A stretch of 64,000 nucleotides of DNA from an uncultured Christensenellaceae bacterium (GTDB taxonomy: Bacteria; Bacillota; Clostridia; Christensenellales; Borkfalkiaceae), in the NCBI GenBank assembly GCA_910586675.1, contig CAJUJO010000003.1:1-64000 (forward strand), read 5' to 3'. Of this stretch, positions 26,349 to 34,380 are shown piece by piece. The position numbers and the translations under genes were made by a program. The notes beneath the pieces are model-generated. The model made no database searches. It saw only the letters and a list, made by a program, of their open reading frames with translations, and had not been told where the DNA came from. Within the stretch, counting starts at the first letter, position 1; each line of letters starts with the position of its first letter.

Positions 26349-28181
26349 ATGAAAGCATATTATAATCCATTGGATAAGGCTTGTAAAAGTTTTATCGGCG
26401 CGGTTCCTCGCGGCGGCGAGGTAACTTTTAACGTTTATAAATCGAAAAGCGGGGAAGAAAATTTCTTCTCCGCTGATATATGTACTTTTGTTTTGCAGAA
26501 AGACGGGGAAGAGACGAATGTTTATTCGATGCTTTCGACGGAATTCGGTTGGTCGATCACTTTGAAAATACATACCGTTGGGTTGTATTTTTATTATTTT
26601 CGGTTTGCGGACGGTATGTCTCTCGGTTGCGGAAAGCTGCGAACGGGGGAATTAAGTTATCACCCGATAAGCTGGCAATTGACCGTTTTTGCGGAAGATT
26701 TTGTAACGCCCGATTGGTTCAAGGGCGGTGTCATGTATCAGATTTTTCCCGATCGTTTTCATAAGACCGGAACGTTTCCTTCCGTTACAAATAAAATTTT
26801 AAGGGAAGATTGGGGCGGTCTGCCGCGCTTTCGTCCAGATGAATTTGGCAAAGTACTGAATAATGATTTTTTCGGAGGCAATTTGAACGGAATTCGTGAA
26901 AAACTCGGCTATCTGAAAAGCTTAAACGTAACAGTAATTTATCTGAATCCGATTTTCGAGGCATATTCCAATCATCGTTACGATACAGGCGATTACATGA
27001 AAATCGATAAGTTGTTGGGAACGGAAGACGATTTCGATGCACTCGTAAGCGATGCGGAACAACTCGGAATCCGCATTATTCTGGACGGCGTTTTTAATCA
27101 TACGGGCGTGGATAGCCGATATTTTAATAAGTACGGACGTTATTCCGATTCTGTCGGCGCTTATCAGTCCCGTTTGTCGCCTTATTACGATTGGTATCGT
27201 TTTAACGAATATCCCGAGAGCTATGAAAGCTGGTGGGGCATCGAAACATTACCGTCCGTCAACGAGAATGCAGAGTCATATCAGCAATTCATATTCGGTG
27301 AATACGGTGTTTTGAAGAATTGGCTGCGGCACGGAATCGGCGGTTATCGCATAGATGTTGCCGACGAGCTTCCCGATTTTTTCATTCAAAAAATGAGAAG
27401 GGCAGTAAAATCGGAAAACAAGGATGCGATTCTGATCGGAGAAGTTTGGGAAGACGCTTCCAATAAGATTGCATACAGCGAGCGGCGGCAATATTTGCAG
27501 GGCTCCGAACTTGACAGCGTTATGAATTATCCTCTGCGCGATGCAATCATTCAATTTGCAGCTACCGGAAAGACGGAATATTTGAGAGAAACAATCTCTA
27601 TGCTCATCGACAATTATCCGAAGCAGGTAGTCGATTGTCAGATGAATATTCTCGGAACGCACGACACAGCTCGGATTCTAACGGTGTTGAGCGGTAGAAC
27701 TTGCTGCGACAAAGAGGAAATGGCCATTACGCGTTTATCGGAACAGGAAAAACGCGATGCAAAACAGAAGTTAAAAATAGCGGCGCTATTACAATATACC
27801 TTGCCTGGCGTTCCCTGCGTTTATTACGGAGATGAAAGCGGAATGGAAGGATTTATCGATCCGTTTTGCCGCGCATGCTTTGATTGGGAGAATATCGATA
27901 AAGAAATTTTCGATTTCTACGAACGATTAGGCGAAATCCGTAAAAGTTTCGTCGATATTTTTGCCGAGGGCGTTTATCGTGAAATGTACGCCGATAATGG
28001 TTGCCTTGTATTTGAACGAAAAACAGAGCACGATTGCGTCTATGTTTTTGTTAATCACTTATCCAACGAATACTCTGTAAAATTAAACGGACGTTATACG
28101 GATGTCTTAAATAGAAAAGATTTTTGCGGAATAATTCCGGGTCATTCGTACGGCATATTAGTACAATTATGTCATGCATAG
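26349..28181 (+). CDS. GH13 alpha-glycosidase (neopullulanase/cyclomaltodextrinase-like)
   Basis: 610 residues: an N-terminal beta-sandwich (about 1-115), then a GH13 barrel. Conserved regions: LGYLKSLNVTVIYLNPIFEAYSNHRYDT, DGVFNHTGVDS (region I), GYRIDVADEL (nucleophile Asp), LIGEVWEDA (acid/base Glu) and NILGTHDTARI (third carboxylate). This matches the maltodextrin-degrading neopullulanase group. It starts 2 bases after the glgP stop without its own ribosome site, so it is translationally coupled to glycogen breakdown. No signal peptide, hence cytoplasmic. Confidence 0.88.
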   Translation: MKAYYNPLDKACKSFIGAVPRGGEVTFNVYKSKSGEENFFSADICTFVLQKDGEETNVYSMLSTEFGWSITLKIHTVGLYFYYFRFADGMSLGCGKLRTGELSYHPISWQLTVFAEDFVTPDWFKGGVMYQIFPDRFHKTGTFPSVTNKILREDWGGLPRFRPDEFGKVLNNDFFGGNLNGIREKLGYLKSLNVTVIYLNPIFEAYSNHRYDTGDYMKIDKLLGTEDDFDALVSDAEQLGIRIILDGVFNHTGVDSRYFNKYGRYSDSVGAYQSRLSPYYDWYRFNEYPESYESWWGIETLPSVNENAESYQQFIFGEYGVLKNWLRHGIGGYRIDVADELPDFFIQKMRRAVKSENKDAILIGEVWEDASNKIAYSERRQYLQGSELDSVMNYPLRDAIIQFAATGKTEYLRETISMLIDNYPKQVVDCQMNILGTHDTARILTVLSGRTCCDKEEMAITRLSEQEKRDAKQKLKIAALLQYTLPGVPCVYYGDESGMEGFIDPFCRACFDWENIDKEIFDFYERLGEIRKSFVDIFAEGVYREMYADNGCLVFERKTEHDCVYVFVNHLSNEYSVKLNGRYTDVLNRKDFCGIIPGHSYGILVQLCHA

Positions 28182-28234
28182 TTTATAATTGTTTAATAAG
28201 CGATACAATAACTTGTTAAAAAGCGATTTTTTTA

Positions 28235-28274
28235 TCCAACTCTTCGCAAAAGCTGTGTTTTGCGAAGAGTTGGA
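28235..28274. repeat. Perfect 17-bp inverted repeat with 6-nt centre (dif-like geometry)
   Basis: Arms 28235-28251 and 28258-28274 are exact complements, with an asymmetric centre GCTGTG. Nine bases of the arm (TTCGCAAAA) recur a third time at 28367-28375, touching the -35 of the recombinase promoter. No T-tract follows on either strand, so it is a poor terminator. Arm-6-arm geometry is what a tyrosine recombinase core site requires; that role is inference. Confidence 0.5.
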
Positions 28275-28375
28275 GATTATCCCGACGCGCCTTTTTCGTC
28301 CTCTTCATGCCCTGCGGTTACCCATCTTTTGAAAATATTTCTAGTTAATTGTTTGAAATAAAATTATTCGCAAAA

Positions 28376-28404
28376 TTGACAAGGCTTGGAAGATATGCTA
28401 CAAT
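28376..28404 (+). promoter_or_regulatory. Promoter of the tyrosine recombinase gene (leaderless geometry)
   Basis: -35 TTGACA (28376-28381), 17-bp spacer, -10 TACAAT (28399-28404). The ATG begins six bases after the -10, at the expected transcription start. Confidence 0.8.
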
Positions 28405-28410
28405 TAAAAT

Positions 28411-29463
28411 ATGAGTACAAAGCAGAATTATTATCAGGAACGAAATCTGAAAACGCTTGATAAAATCGACGATTTACTTACCGAACTCCCCTACTTTTGC
28501 GAAGATTATTTGCGCGGAATTGAAACAAGAACGAGTACGCTTACGCGGTTGAATTACGTTTATGATTTGCGTATTTTTTTCGATTTTCTTACAAAAAAGA
28601 AATATCGCGGAAAGGAAATCCGTGATTTGACTCTAGAAGATTTGGAATCTGTTACCGATACAGATCTGGAAATCTATCTCAGTTATCTTGGCAATTATCG
28701 ATTTCGCGACAAGCGTCTTTCTTGCGACGAACGCGCCAAAGCGCGTAAACTTTCCACTGTTCGGTCATTGTATAAATATTTCTTTAATAAGGGTTTAATT
28801 GAAGTTAACAACACTTCGAAGGTCGCTACGCCGAAATTGCATGAAAAAGAAATCATACGATTGGAAACCAATGAAGTAAATTCTCTTCTCGATACGGCGG
28901 AATTCGGCAGCGGTCTATCCCGACATGCGAGCGGATATCACGAAAAAACGAAAATCCGCGACAGCGCAATCCTTACCTTGTTTTTAGGAACAGGTATCCG
29001 TATTTCGGAATTAGTCGGATTGAATGACGAAAGTATTGATTTTTCCAATAATTCGTTTGTTGTTACGCGAAAAGGCGGCAATCAAGCAATTTTATATTTT
29101 TCGGAAGAAGTCGGCGATGCGCTGGCGGCCTATCTTGCACAAAAAGAAGAAGATCCGCGCGTTCCGCCCGAAGAGCATGCCCTATTCCTCTCCCTTCAAT
29201 ACCGTAGAATTACGGTGCGGGCGGTTGAAAATTTGGTGAAAAAATATGCAAAAATCGTATCCCCTCTAAAAAAAATCACGCCGCATAAATTACGATCTAC
29301 TTATGGTACTACCCTCTATCGGGAAACGGGCGACATTTATATCGTCGCCGACGTTCTAGGACATAAGGACGTCAATACGACACGCAAACATTATGCGGCA
29401 ATTACAGAGGATAAACGCCGTTCCGTTGCCGAAAAGGTGCATTTGCGCGACAAAGACGATTAA
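28411..29463 (+). CDS. Tyrosine recombinase, XerS-like
   Basis: 350-residue site-specific recombinase. All catalytic residues are present: Arg197 (GTGIRISEL), Lys221 (VTRKGG), His292 and Arg295 (TPHKLRSTYGT), His318 (LGHKDVNTT) and Tyr328 (RKHY). The N-terminal SAM-like domain (about 25-125) and overall length fit XerS, the single chromosome-dimer-resolving recombinase of streptococci, better than XerC/XerD (about 300 residues). No phage or conjugative genes surround it, so a housekeeping role is likely. No ribosome site: the promoter places the transcript start at the ATG. Confidence 0.8.
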   Translation: MSTKQNYYQERNLKTLDKIDDLLTELPYFCEDYLRGIETRTSTLTRLNYVYDLRIFFDFLTKKKYRGKEIRDLTLEDLESVTDTDLEIYLSYLGNYRFRDKRLSCDERAKARKLSTVRSLYKYFFNKGLIEVNNTSKVATPKLHEKEIIRLETNEVNSLLDTAEFGSGLSRHASGYHEKTKIRDSAILTLFLGTGIRISELVGLNDESIDFSNNSFVVTRKGGNQAILYFSEEVGDALAAYLAQKEEDPRVPPEEHALFLSLQYRRITVRAVENLVKKYAKIVSPLKKITPHKLRSTYGTTLYRETGDIYIVADVLGHKDVNTTRKHYAAITEDKRRSVAEKVHLRDKDD

Positions 29464-29474
29464 GAGGATATTTC

Positions 29475-30695
29475 ATGACGGAAATCGTATATGTTGTCCA
29501 ACCAATAGAGAATGAAAATTATAAAACACTTCATGCGGAAATTATTGCGCTGATTGAAAGCGCGGGCGCGGAATATGCGGGCACGATTTATCAGAATATC
29601 CGCGAAATCAATCCGGCTACTTATATCGGAGAAGGAAAATTGGCCGAATTGAATGAGCGATTAAGGGGATTGGATTTAACCGTATTGTTTAACGGGAATC
29701 TTTCCCCTTCTCAAACGTTAAATATTTCCGCCGCGTTAGGCGGAAAAAAGGTAATAGATCGTACAACGCTTATTTTGGATATCTTTGCTCTGCGCGCGCA
29801 AAGCAGCGAAGGAAAGATACAAGTTGAACTCGCGCAGTTGAAATATCTGTATCCCCGCTTAAAAGGAAAGGGCGAAGCGCTTTCCCGGCTGGGAGGCGGG
29901 ATTGGCACTCGCGGTCCGGGCGAAACAAAATTGGAAATAGACCGACGGCATATCAGAACACGTATACATGCTTTGGAAAGCAAGTTGGACGAGACGGCAA
30001 AACGCCGTTCCATGCAAACACAGCGCAGAAAAAAAGAGCGCGTTAAAACGGTTGCGCTCGTCGGATATACGAATACGGGAAAATCCACTCTGCTGAACGC
30101 CATAACGGGAGCTGACGTGTTGACGAAAAACGCGTTATTTGCAACGCTCGATCCTACGGCACGGGCGTTTGAAATAGAGAGCGTACCCTTTCTTTTGATT
30201 GATACCGTCGGTTTCTTGCAGGATTTGCCGCACAACTTGATCGAAGCTTTTCGCTCCACGCTGGAAAGCGCCGTAAATTGCGATCTTGCGCTTATTGTCT
30301 GCGACGGTACCGGGGAGCATGAAATGCAATTGCAAACGACGCTATCTACTCTGCGCGACATGGGTTTTCACGCCCCCTATCTTGTTGTGCTGAATAAAAA
30401 CGATTCGGAAAATTTCACGTCTGAGATTCCGAAAAACGCTCTTTCCGTATCGGCGAAGACGGGGAACGGACTGGACAACTTGAAACAAGCGATCTTTCAA
30501 GCATTGAAAGATGAATTTATTTGTACGCAATTATTTGTACCTTATTCGGATTTAAGCGTTTATAACGAACTGAAAAATTATTTAACCGAGCGGGAAATCG
30601 TTTATACCGATTTCGGGGTGAAAATATCAGCGGTGATTCCCATGATATATGCGGAAAAATTTCGTCGATTTCTCAATAAAAAATCCGACCGATAG
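29475..30695 (+). CDS. hflX: GTPase HflX
   Basis: Ribosome-splitting/ribosome-associated GTPase, 406 residues. N-terminal HflX domain with NPATYIGEGKLAEL and the hallmark glycine-rich LGGGIGTRGPGETKLEIDRR; G-domain motifs GYTNTGKST (G1), DTVGFLQDLP (G3) and NKND (G4). Follows the recombinase by 11 bp (AAGAGGA site) and ends inside a strong bidirectional terminator. Confidence 0.93.
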   Translation: MTEIVYVVQPIENENYKTLHAEIIALIESAGAEYAGTIYQNIREINPATYIGEGKLAELNERLRGLDLTVLFNGNLSPSQTLNISAALGGKKVIDRTTLILDIFALRAQSSEGKIQVELAQLKYLYPRLKGKGEALSRLGGGIGTRGPGETKLEIDRRHIRTRIHALESKLDETAKRRSMQTQRRKKERVKTVALVGYTNTGKSTLLNAITGADVLTKNALFATLDPTARAFEIESVPFLLIDTVGFLQDLPHNLIEAFRSTLESAVNCDLALIVCDGTGEHEMQLQTTLSTLRDMGFHAPYLVVLNKNDSENFTSEIPKNALSVSAKTGNGLDNLKQAIFQALKDEFICTQLFVPYSDLSVYNELKNYLTEREIVYTDFGVKISAVIPMIYAEKFRRFLNKKSDR

Positions 30696-30711
30696 GTCGG
30701 ATTTTTTATTG
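30674..30711. terminator. Bidirectional terminator between hflX and the cysteine-rich gene
   Basis: Perfect 17-bp stem (30674-30690 with 30695-30711), A-rich/T-rich at both ends, overlapping the hflX stop codon and the stop of the convergent small gene. Confidence 0.9.
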
Positions 30712-30888
30712 CTTATATTCATTCGGATCGGTGATAATTTTATCGATTTTGATGCTTACAAAATCTTTTACGTCAAGGCACTTTCCGCAATTGTCGCATA
30801 TTTTCGTATCGTCCAAATCACAGATTTCGCATTCCATACAATTTTCGCATTCTTTTTCATCGTCGAGAACGCACATTATTTTTTCCAT
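30706..30888 (-). CDS. Small cysteine-rich protein (60 residues), unknown function
   Basis: Eight cysteines in 32 residues: Cys6, then Cys14, 17, 20, 23 (four in CxxC steps) and Cys31, 34, 37 (CxxCxxC), embedded in acidic residues. The pattern suggests metal or iron-sulphur binding, but it matches no ferredoxin exactly. I believe similar short proteins occur in other Clostridia, but I do not recognise a named function. The Met at 30888 is chosen because AGAGGA lies just upstream on the minus strand; the longer frame has no ribosome site. Own promoter; convergent with hflX and divergent from lexA. Confidence 0.7.
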   Translation of the reverse strand: MEKIMCVLDDEKECENCMECEICDLDDTKICDNCGKCLDVKDFVSIKIDKIITDPNEYKQ

Positions 30889-30911
30889 TTTTAATCCTCT
30901 TTTCTGTATTA

Positions 30912-30940
30912 TAATACAATTCGGAAAAAATTTCAACGAA
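30912..30940 (-). promoter_or_regulatory. Promoter of the cysteine-rich gene
   Basis: On the minus strand TTGAAA and TATAAT are spaced 17 bp in the A+T-rich gap before the gene; coordinates are accurate to a few bases. Confidence 0.6.
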
Positions 30941-30967
30941 AATAATAAATATTTTTTCTTTTCCATT

Positions 30968-31006
30968 AAACATTTGTTTGCAAAATAGAATTGTTTGTGC
31001 TATAAT
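30968..31006 (+). promoter_or_regulatory. lexA promoter with candidate SOS box
   Basis: -35 TTGCAA (30978-30983), 17-bp spacer, -10 TATAAT (31001-31006). The palindrome AAACATTTGTTT (30968-30979) overlaps the -35 and resembles the Firmicutes LexA box (GAAC-N4-GTTC) with C-to-A/T changes, consistent with autoregulation. Confidence 0.55.
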
Positions 31007-31035
31007 TTTAATATAAAAACAGAATGAGGGAAAAT

Positions 31036-31635
31036 ATGTTAGACAAACAAAAGCTTTACGAGGTTTTGGATTTTATCAACCAATACGGGGAAGAAAACGG
31101 ATTCCCCCCCACCGTGCGCGATATGTGCCGCGAGCTCGGGATAAAATCAACGGCTACGGCTTACAGTTACGTCAACCGTTTGAACGAGATGGGCCTCTTG
31201 AATAAAGCGGAGAAGAAAAAGCGCGCCGTGGCGTTGCGGAGCGGCGACAGCGTTAAAATACCTTTAATCGGTACGGTAACCGCAGGTCAGCCTATTTTTG
31301 CCGTGGAAAATTTTGACGGATATTATTCTCTCCCCTCTGCCGAATTCAAGGGCGACGATTTGTTTTTGCTACGCGTTCACGGAGACAGTATGATCGAAGC
31401 GGGAATTTTCGACGGCGATAAAATCGTCGTAAGAAAACAGGAAAACGCCGAAAACGGCGATATCGTGGTCGCCATGTTTGACGACGGCATATCCGAAGGC
31501 GCAACCGTGAAAAGGTATTTCAAGCGCGACGGAAAGTTTATACTTCATCCCGAAAATGCCGCTTTAAGCGATTTTGTACTTGATGAAGTAAAAATCCTCG
31601 GAAAAGTAATAGGTTTAATTCGAAGCGGTATTTAA
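31036..31635 (+). CDS. lexA: LexA repressor
   Basis: SOS-response repressor/self-cleaving protease, 199 residues. N-terminal winged helix (about 1-65), Ala83-Gly84 cleavage bond (TVTAGQP), Ser118 (VHGDSMIEAG) and Lys159 (ATVKRYF) catalytic dyad. The ATG at 31036 has GAGGG five bases upstream; an ATG at 31024 would put that site inside the gene. Confidence 0.93.
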   Translation: MLDKQKLYEVLDFINQYGEENGFPPTVRDMCRELGIKSTATAYSYVNRLNEMGLLNKAEKKKRAVALRSGDSVKIPLIGTVTAGQPIFAVENFDGYYSLPSAEFKGDDLFLLRVHGDSMIEAGIFDGDKIVVRKQENAENGDIVVAMFDDGISEGATVKRYFKRDGKFILHPENAALSDFVLDEVKILGKVIGLIRSGI

Positions 31636-31640
31636 GAGTC

Positions 31641-31672
31641 AAAAAAGCGAATGCCATTGCATTCGCTTTTCT
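31641..31672. terminator. Bidirectional terminator between lexA and rluB
   Basis: Stem AAAAGCGAATGC/GCATTCGCTTTT, CATT loop, T-rich on both strands. Confidence 0.88.
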
Positions 31673-31673
31673 T

Positions 31674-32378
31674 TTATAAATTTTGCAAATAAAATACTTC
31701 TTCTCGAGAAAGTTTTCTGACCGCGCCCCTATCGAGCCCCGTGAGCGTTAGCTCCCCGATTTTGATGCGTTTAAGAAAATCGACGTTCTTTCCGACCGCC
31801 TCAAACATCTTTCTGATTTCCCGATTTTTGCCTTCCGTTAAAACAACGTGTAATTTGGTATAATTTTTGTCCGTTTTAATGACGTTGACACGACACTTTT
31901 TTGTTACGACGCCCTTTTCGATCTCGATTCCTGCTCTCAAACGGTTCAATTGCACGTCCGTTATCGTGCCTTCAATCCGTACAAGGTAGGTCTTCGGAAT
32001 TTCGTTTTTCGGAACGGTCAGCCGATACGCGAGTTCTCCGTCGTTTGTTAAAATCAACATCCCTTCCGTGTCGTAGTCCAATCTCCCGACGGGAAAAACG
32101 CGTCCCGCGCCTGAAGGAAGCAAATCCATGACCGTTTTTCTTCCTTTATCGTCGGAAACGGTGCAAACGCAACCTTTCGGTTTATTGAGCATATAGTATT
32201 CATATTTGACTTTATGAGACAAAATTTTCCCGTCCACTTCCACGACGTCGGTTGGCGAAACGTCCGCGCCCGCCTTTACGCGAACGCCGTTCACGGTAAC
32301 TCTGCCTTCTTCGATCAGTTTATCGCTTCCGCGGCGGGAAGCGACGCCCTGTTCCGCAAGGAATTTATTAATGCGCAT
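31674..32378 (-). CDS. rluB: Pseudouridine synthase RluB/RsuA family
   Basis: Modifies uridine in rRNA, 234 residues. An N-terminal S4 domain (MRINKFLAEQGVASRRGSDKLI) is followed by the RsuA-type catalytic core with VGRLDYDTEGMLILTNDGEL, carrying the catalytic Asp, and the KNREIRKMFEAVG motif. The gene lies upstream of scpB/scpA in many Firmicutes and here belongs to the same minus-strand block. Confidence 0.93.
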   Translation of the reverse strand: MRINKFLAEQGVASRRGSDKLIEEGRVTVNGVRVKAGADVSPTDVVEVDGKILSHKVKYEYYMLNKPKGCVCTVSDDKGRKTVMDLLPSGAGRVFPVGRLDYDTEGMLILTNDGELAYRLTVPKNEIPKTYLVRIEGTITDVQLNRLRAGIEIEKGVVTKKCRVNVIKTDKNYTKLHVVLTEGKNREIRKMFEAVGKNVDFLKRIKIGELTLTGLDRGAVRKLSREEVFYLQNL

Positions 32379-32416
32379 AAATTTCGGCGCAATGCTGCGC
32401 TGTTCTCCCGAATTTT

Positions 32417-33433
32417 TTACTCCTCTATCATATATAAATTTTGGGAAAAAAGCAAGTCGTTTTTAAGGAAAATCTTCAATTCGCCGGCAATTTCACCCGC
32501 TTTCTCGGGCAGCGGTGAAAATTTTTCTACTTTGACGGAAACGTGTTCCATTTCCTTTTCGGAAAGCGGATAGGAAAAGCAATATTCCGCGCGGAGTCCT
32601 TCAACGGGATGCGCGTTGTCGAATACCGTTTCCATTTTATAATTGGCGAAAGCCGTGTTCAGGAGCTCCGCCGTACGCTCGAACATTTGCGGACTGTTCA
32701 ATACGACGCAAACGAGCTTCATGCCGTTTCTCTCGGCGGAGGTTACCAAACAACGTCCCGCCAACACGGTAAATCCCGTTTTTACACCGATTGCGCCGTC
32801 GTACGTCCACAACATTTTATTTTTATTTTGCCAATGCCTGGCTTCATAAAATTTACAGGATACGATTTCGCGGAAGGTTTCATTTTCCAACGCATAGGCG
32901 GAAATAAGCGCTAAATCCCGCGCCGTCGTATAATGACGGGAATCGGGCAGTCCATGCGGATTGACAAACCGACTGTGTTCCGCTCCGACGGAGATGGCTT
33001 TTTCATTCATTCTGCGTGCGAATTTTTCAATCGTACCGCTGTGATGCAGCGCCAAAGTTACGGCGCAATCGTTGCCGGAGCGTAGCATCAGTCCGTAAAG
33101 CAAATCGCGGACGGAGTATATCTCGCCCGCGCGGAGATACACGCTCGAGCCTTCCGTTCCTTCCGCTTGTCTCGGAACGGCGATTTCCTCATCAAGATCG
33201 CAGTCGTCGATAATAATGATTGCCGTCAGAATTTTTGTCGTGCTTGCCATAGGAAGATTGACGTCGGCATTTTTTTCTTCCAGAAAACGGCGTGAAGAAA
33301 CTTCCGCCACGCACTCCGCCCTCGACTCCGTAGCGGCAATCGAGGGCATCGTCCGAGGCGACAGGAAAACGGACGAAAAAAGCCCGATGATAGCGGAACA
33401 AACGGCCGCTGCGGCGGAAAATTTATTCCTCAT
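32417..33433 (-). CDS. D-alanyl-D-alanine carboxypeptidase (peptidase S11, DacF-like)
   Basis: Trims peptidoglycan stem peptides outside the membrane. 338 residues with an N-terminal signal peptide (hydrophobic FSAAAAVCSAIIGLF). Active-site motifs: ASTTKIL (SxxK), RSGNDC (SxN) and KTGFT (KTG), followed by the C-terminal PBP5-type beta domain. The ATG at 33433 overlaps the gerW stop by 11 bases, so the genes are coupled. Next to gerW/ytfJ, it is a candidate spore-cortex DacF, although a second copy exists at 38130. Confidence 0.88.
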   Translation of the reverse strand: MRNKFSAAAAVCSAIIGLFSSVFLSPRTMPSIAATESRAECVAEVSSRRFLEEKNADVNLPMASTTKILTAIIIIDDCDLDEEIAVPRQAEGTEGSSVYLRAGEIYSVRDLLYGLMLRSGNDCAVTLALHHSGTIEKFARRMNEKAISVGAEHSRFVNPHGLPDSRHYTTARDLALISAYALENETFREIVSCKFYEARHWQNKNKMLWTYDGAIGVKTGFTVLAGRCLVTSAERNGMKLVCVVLNSPQMFERTAELLNTAFANYKMETVFDNAHPVEGLRAEYCFSYPLSEKEMEHVSVKVEKFSPLPEKAGEIAGELKIFLKNDLLFSQNLYMIEE

Positions 33434-33803
33434 TCTCCCCTTTCCCCGCAAACTTTCCGATCAATTCGCTTGCCTTTTCAATTAATCCGTCAAGCGGATC
33501 GTCGGTAACTTTCACGATACGGCATCCGTTTCCGTCGTCGATTAAAAATCCCGCGGGCTTGATATTGACTACTGTACCGGCTCCGCCGGCAAAGGGATAA
33601 CATTCGTCCTCCTTGATTGCCTTCGCCTCTCCGTATTCGCCGCCGCCCGAAAGATACCCCATCGTAACCTTTGTGAATGGAATAATTTGCGCGCCGCTTG
33701 CAGAAAATATCGGTTTTCCGATTACCGTATTCACGTCGACCAAACCGGTTAACTGTTCTGCCGTTTTTTCCATAATGCTATCGATCTTTTTTTTCTTATC
33801 CAA
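33423..33803 (-). CDS. ytfJ: GerW family sporulation protein (YtfJ)
   Basis: 126-residue cytoplasmic protein with the family core VIGKPIFSASGAQIIPFTKV and the glycine-rich GYLSGGGEYG, then AGGAGTVVNIKPAGFLI. In B. subtilis GerW is made in the forespore and is needed for normal germination. It overlaps the upstream DUF2953 gene by 55 bases and the downstream carboxypeptidase by 11, an ordered sporulation cluster also seen in Bacillus (ytfI-ytfJ). Confidence 0.9.
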   Translation of the reverse strand: MDKKKKIDSIMEKTAEQLTGLVDVNTVIGKPIFSASGAQIIPFTKVTMGYLSGGGEYGEAKAIKEDECYPFAGGAGTVVNIKPAGFLIDDGNGCRIVKVTDDPLDGLIEKASELIGKFAGKGENEE

Positions 33804-34330
33804 TTTATAAATGCCTCCAATATTTTTTTACCCAATGCAATCGAAACAACGAGTCCGTTAAATACCGTAACCGCCTGCACGGAAACTTTCAAGTTATTCT
33901 CTTCGGAAAGTACCGTACTGTTTTTCAGCGATAAAAACGGGTGTCTGGTCTGCATGACGGAAAAAATCCCCCCGCTTACCGCTTGAATCGCTCCCGCCAG
34001 CAGAACCCCGTAGGGTGAAAACGGATTTCCCGTTTCAATGATTTGATGGTAGCGGTACAGCTGAAATCCCTTTGTAATTTCGAATTTCTTCCGCGTATCC
34101 GTCATATTTTCGTAAGGAATGAATATCGCTTTTTTTTCGGAAATGTGCACGGCGATTCCGTCCGTTTTGATTTGACCGTATCCGCCGAATACTTTCAGGT
34201 ATTTATACAAACTCAGCGAAAAGCAAAATTTATTCTCTTTCACGTCCGCATATCCGTCGAGATAAACGAACACGGGAAACAGAAAGGACAGCATTCCCGC
34301 AAAAAAAGAATAAATAAAGAATTCGCCCAT
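33749..34330 (-). CDS. DUF2953 family membrane-associated protein (YtfI-like)
   Basis: 193 residues with an N-terminal membrane helix (FFIYSFFAGMLSFLFPVFVYL), a beta-rich middle part and a basic C-terminus. The match to DUF2953 rests mainly on position directly before ytfJ and on the overall layout. The start codon has no ribosome site and lies inside a 13-bp hairpin (34320-34350). Confidence 0.6.
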   Translation of the reverse strand: MGEFFIYSFFAGMLSFLFPVFVYLDGYADVKENKFCFSLSLYKYLKVFGGYGQIKTDGIAVHISEKKAIFIPYENMTDTRKKFEITKGFQLYRYHQIIETGNPFSPYGVLLAGAIQAVSGGIFSVMQTRHPFLSLKNSTVLSEENNLKVSVQAVTVFNGLVVSIALGKKILEAFINWIRKKRSIALWKKRQNS

Positions 34331-34350
34331 ATCGGTAATATGAGCGAATT
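34320..34350 (-). promoter_or_regulatory. Hairpin enclosing the start codon of the DUF2953 gene
   Basis: Arms 34320-34332 and 34338-34350 pair over 13 bp with one mismatch; on the minus strand the second arm contains the ATG and is followed by a T-rich stretch. It may terminate the scpB transcript and hide the start codon. Confidence 0.5.
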
Positions 34351-34380
34351 TACAAAAAATATTTACTTGACAAATTGAAT

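Noticed and set aside
28411..29463. Phage or integrative-element integrase
   Set aside because: No att-type tRNA, no phage or conjugation genes; hflX and lexA follow directly, and XerS-like length and context favour a chromosomal role.
30649..30988. Two plus-strand reading frames over the cysteine-rich gene
   Set aside because: They lack ribosome sites and overlap a terminator; the minus-strand frame has cysteine periodicity, promoter and ribosome site.
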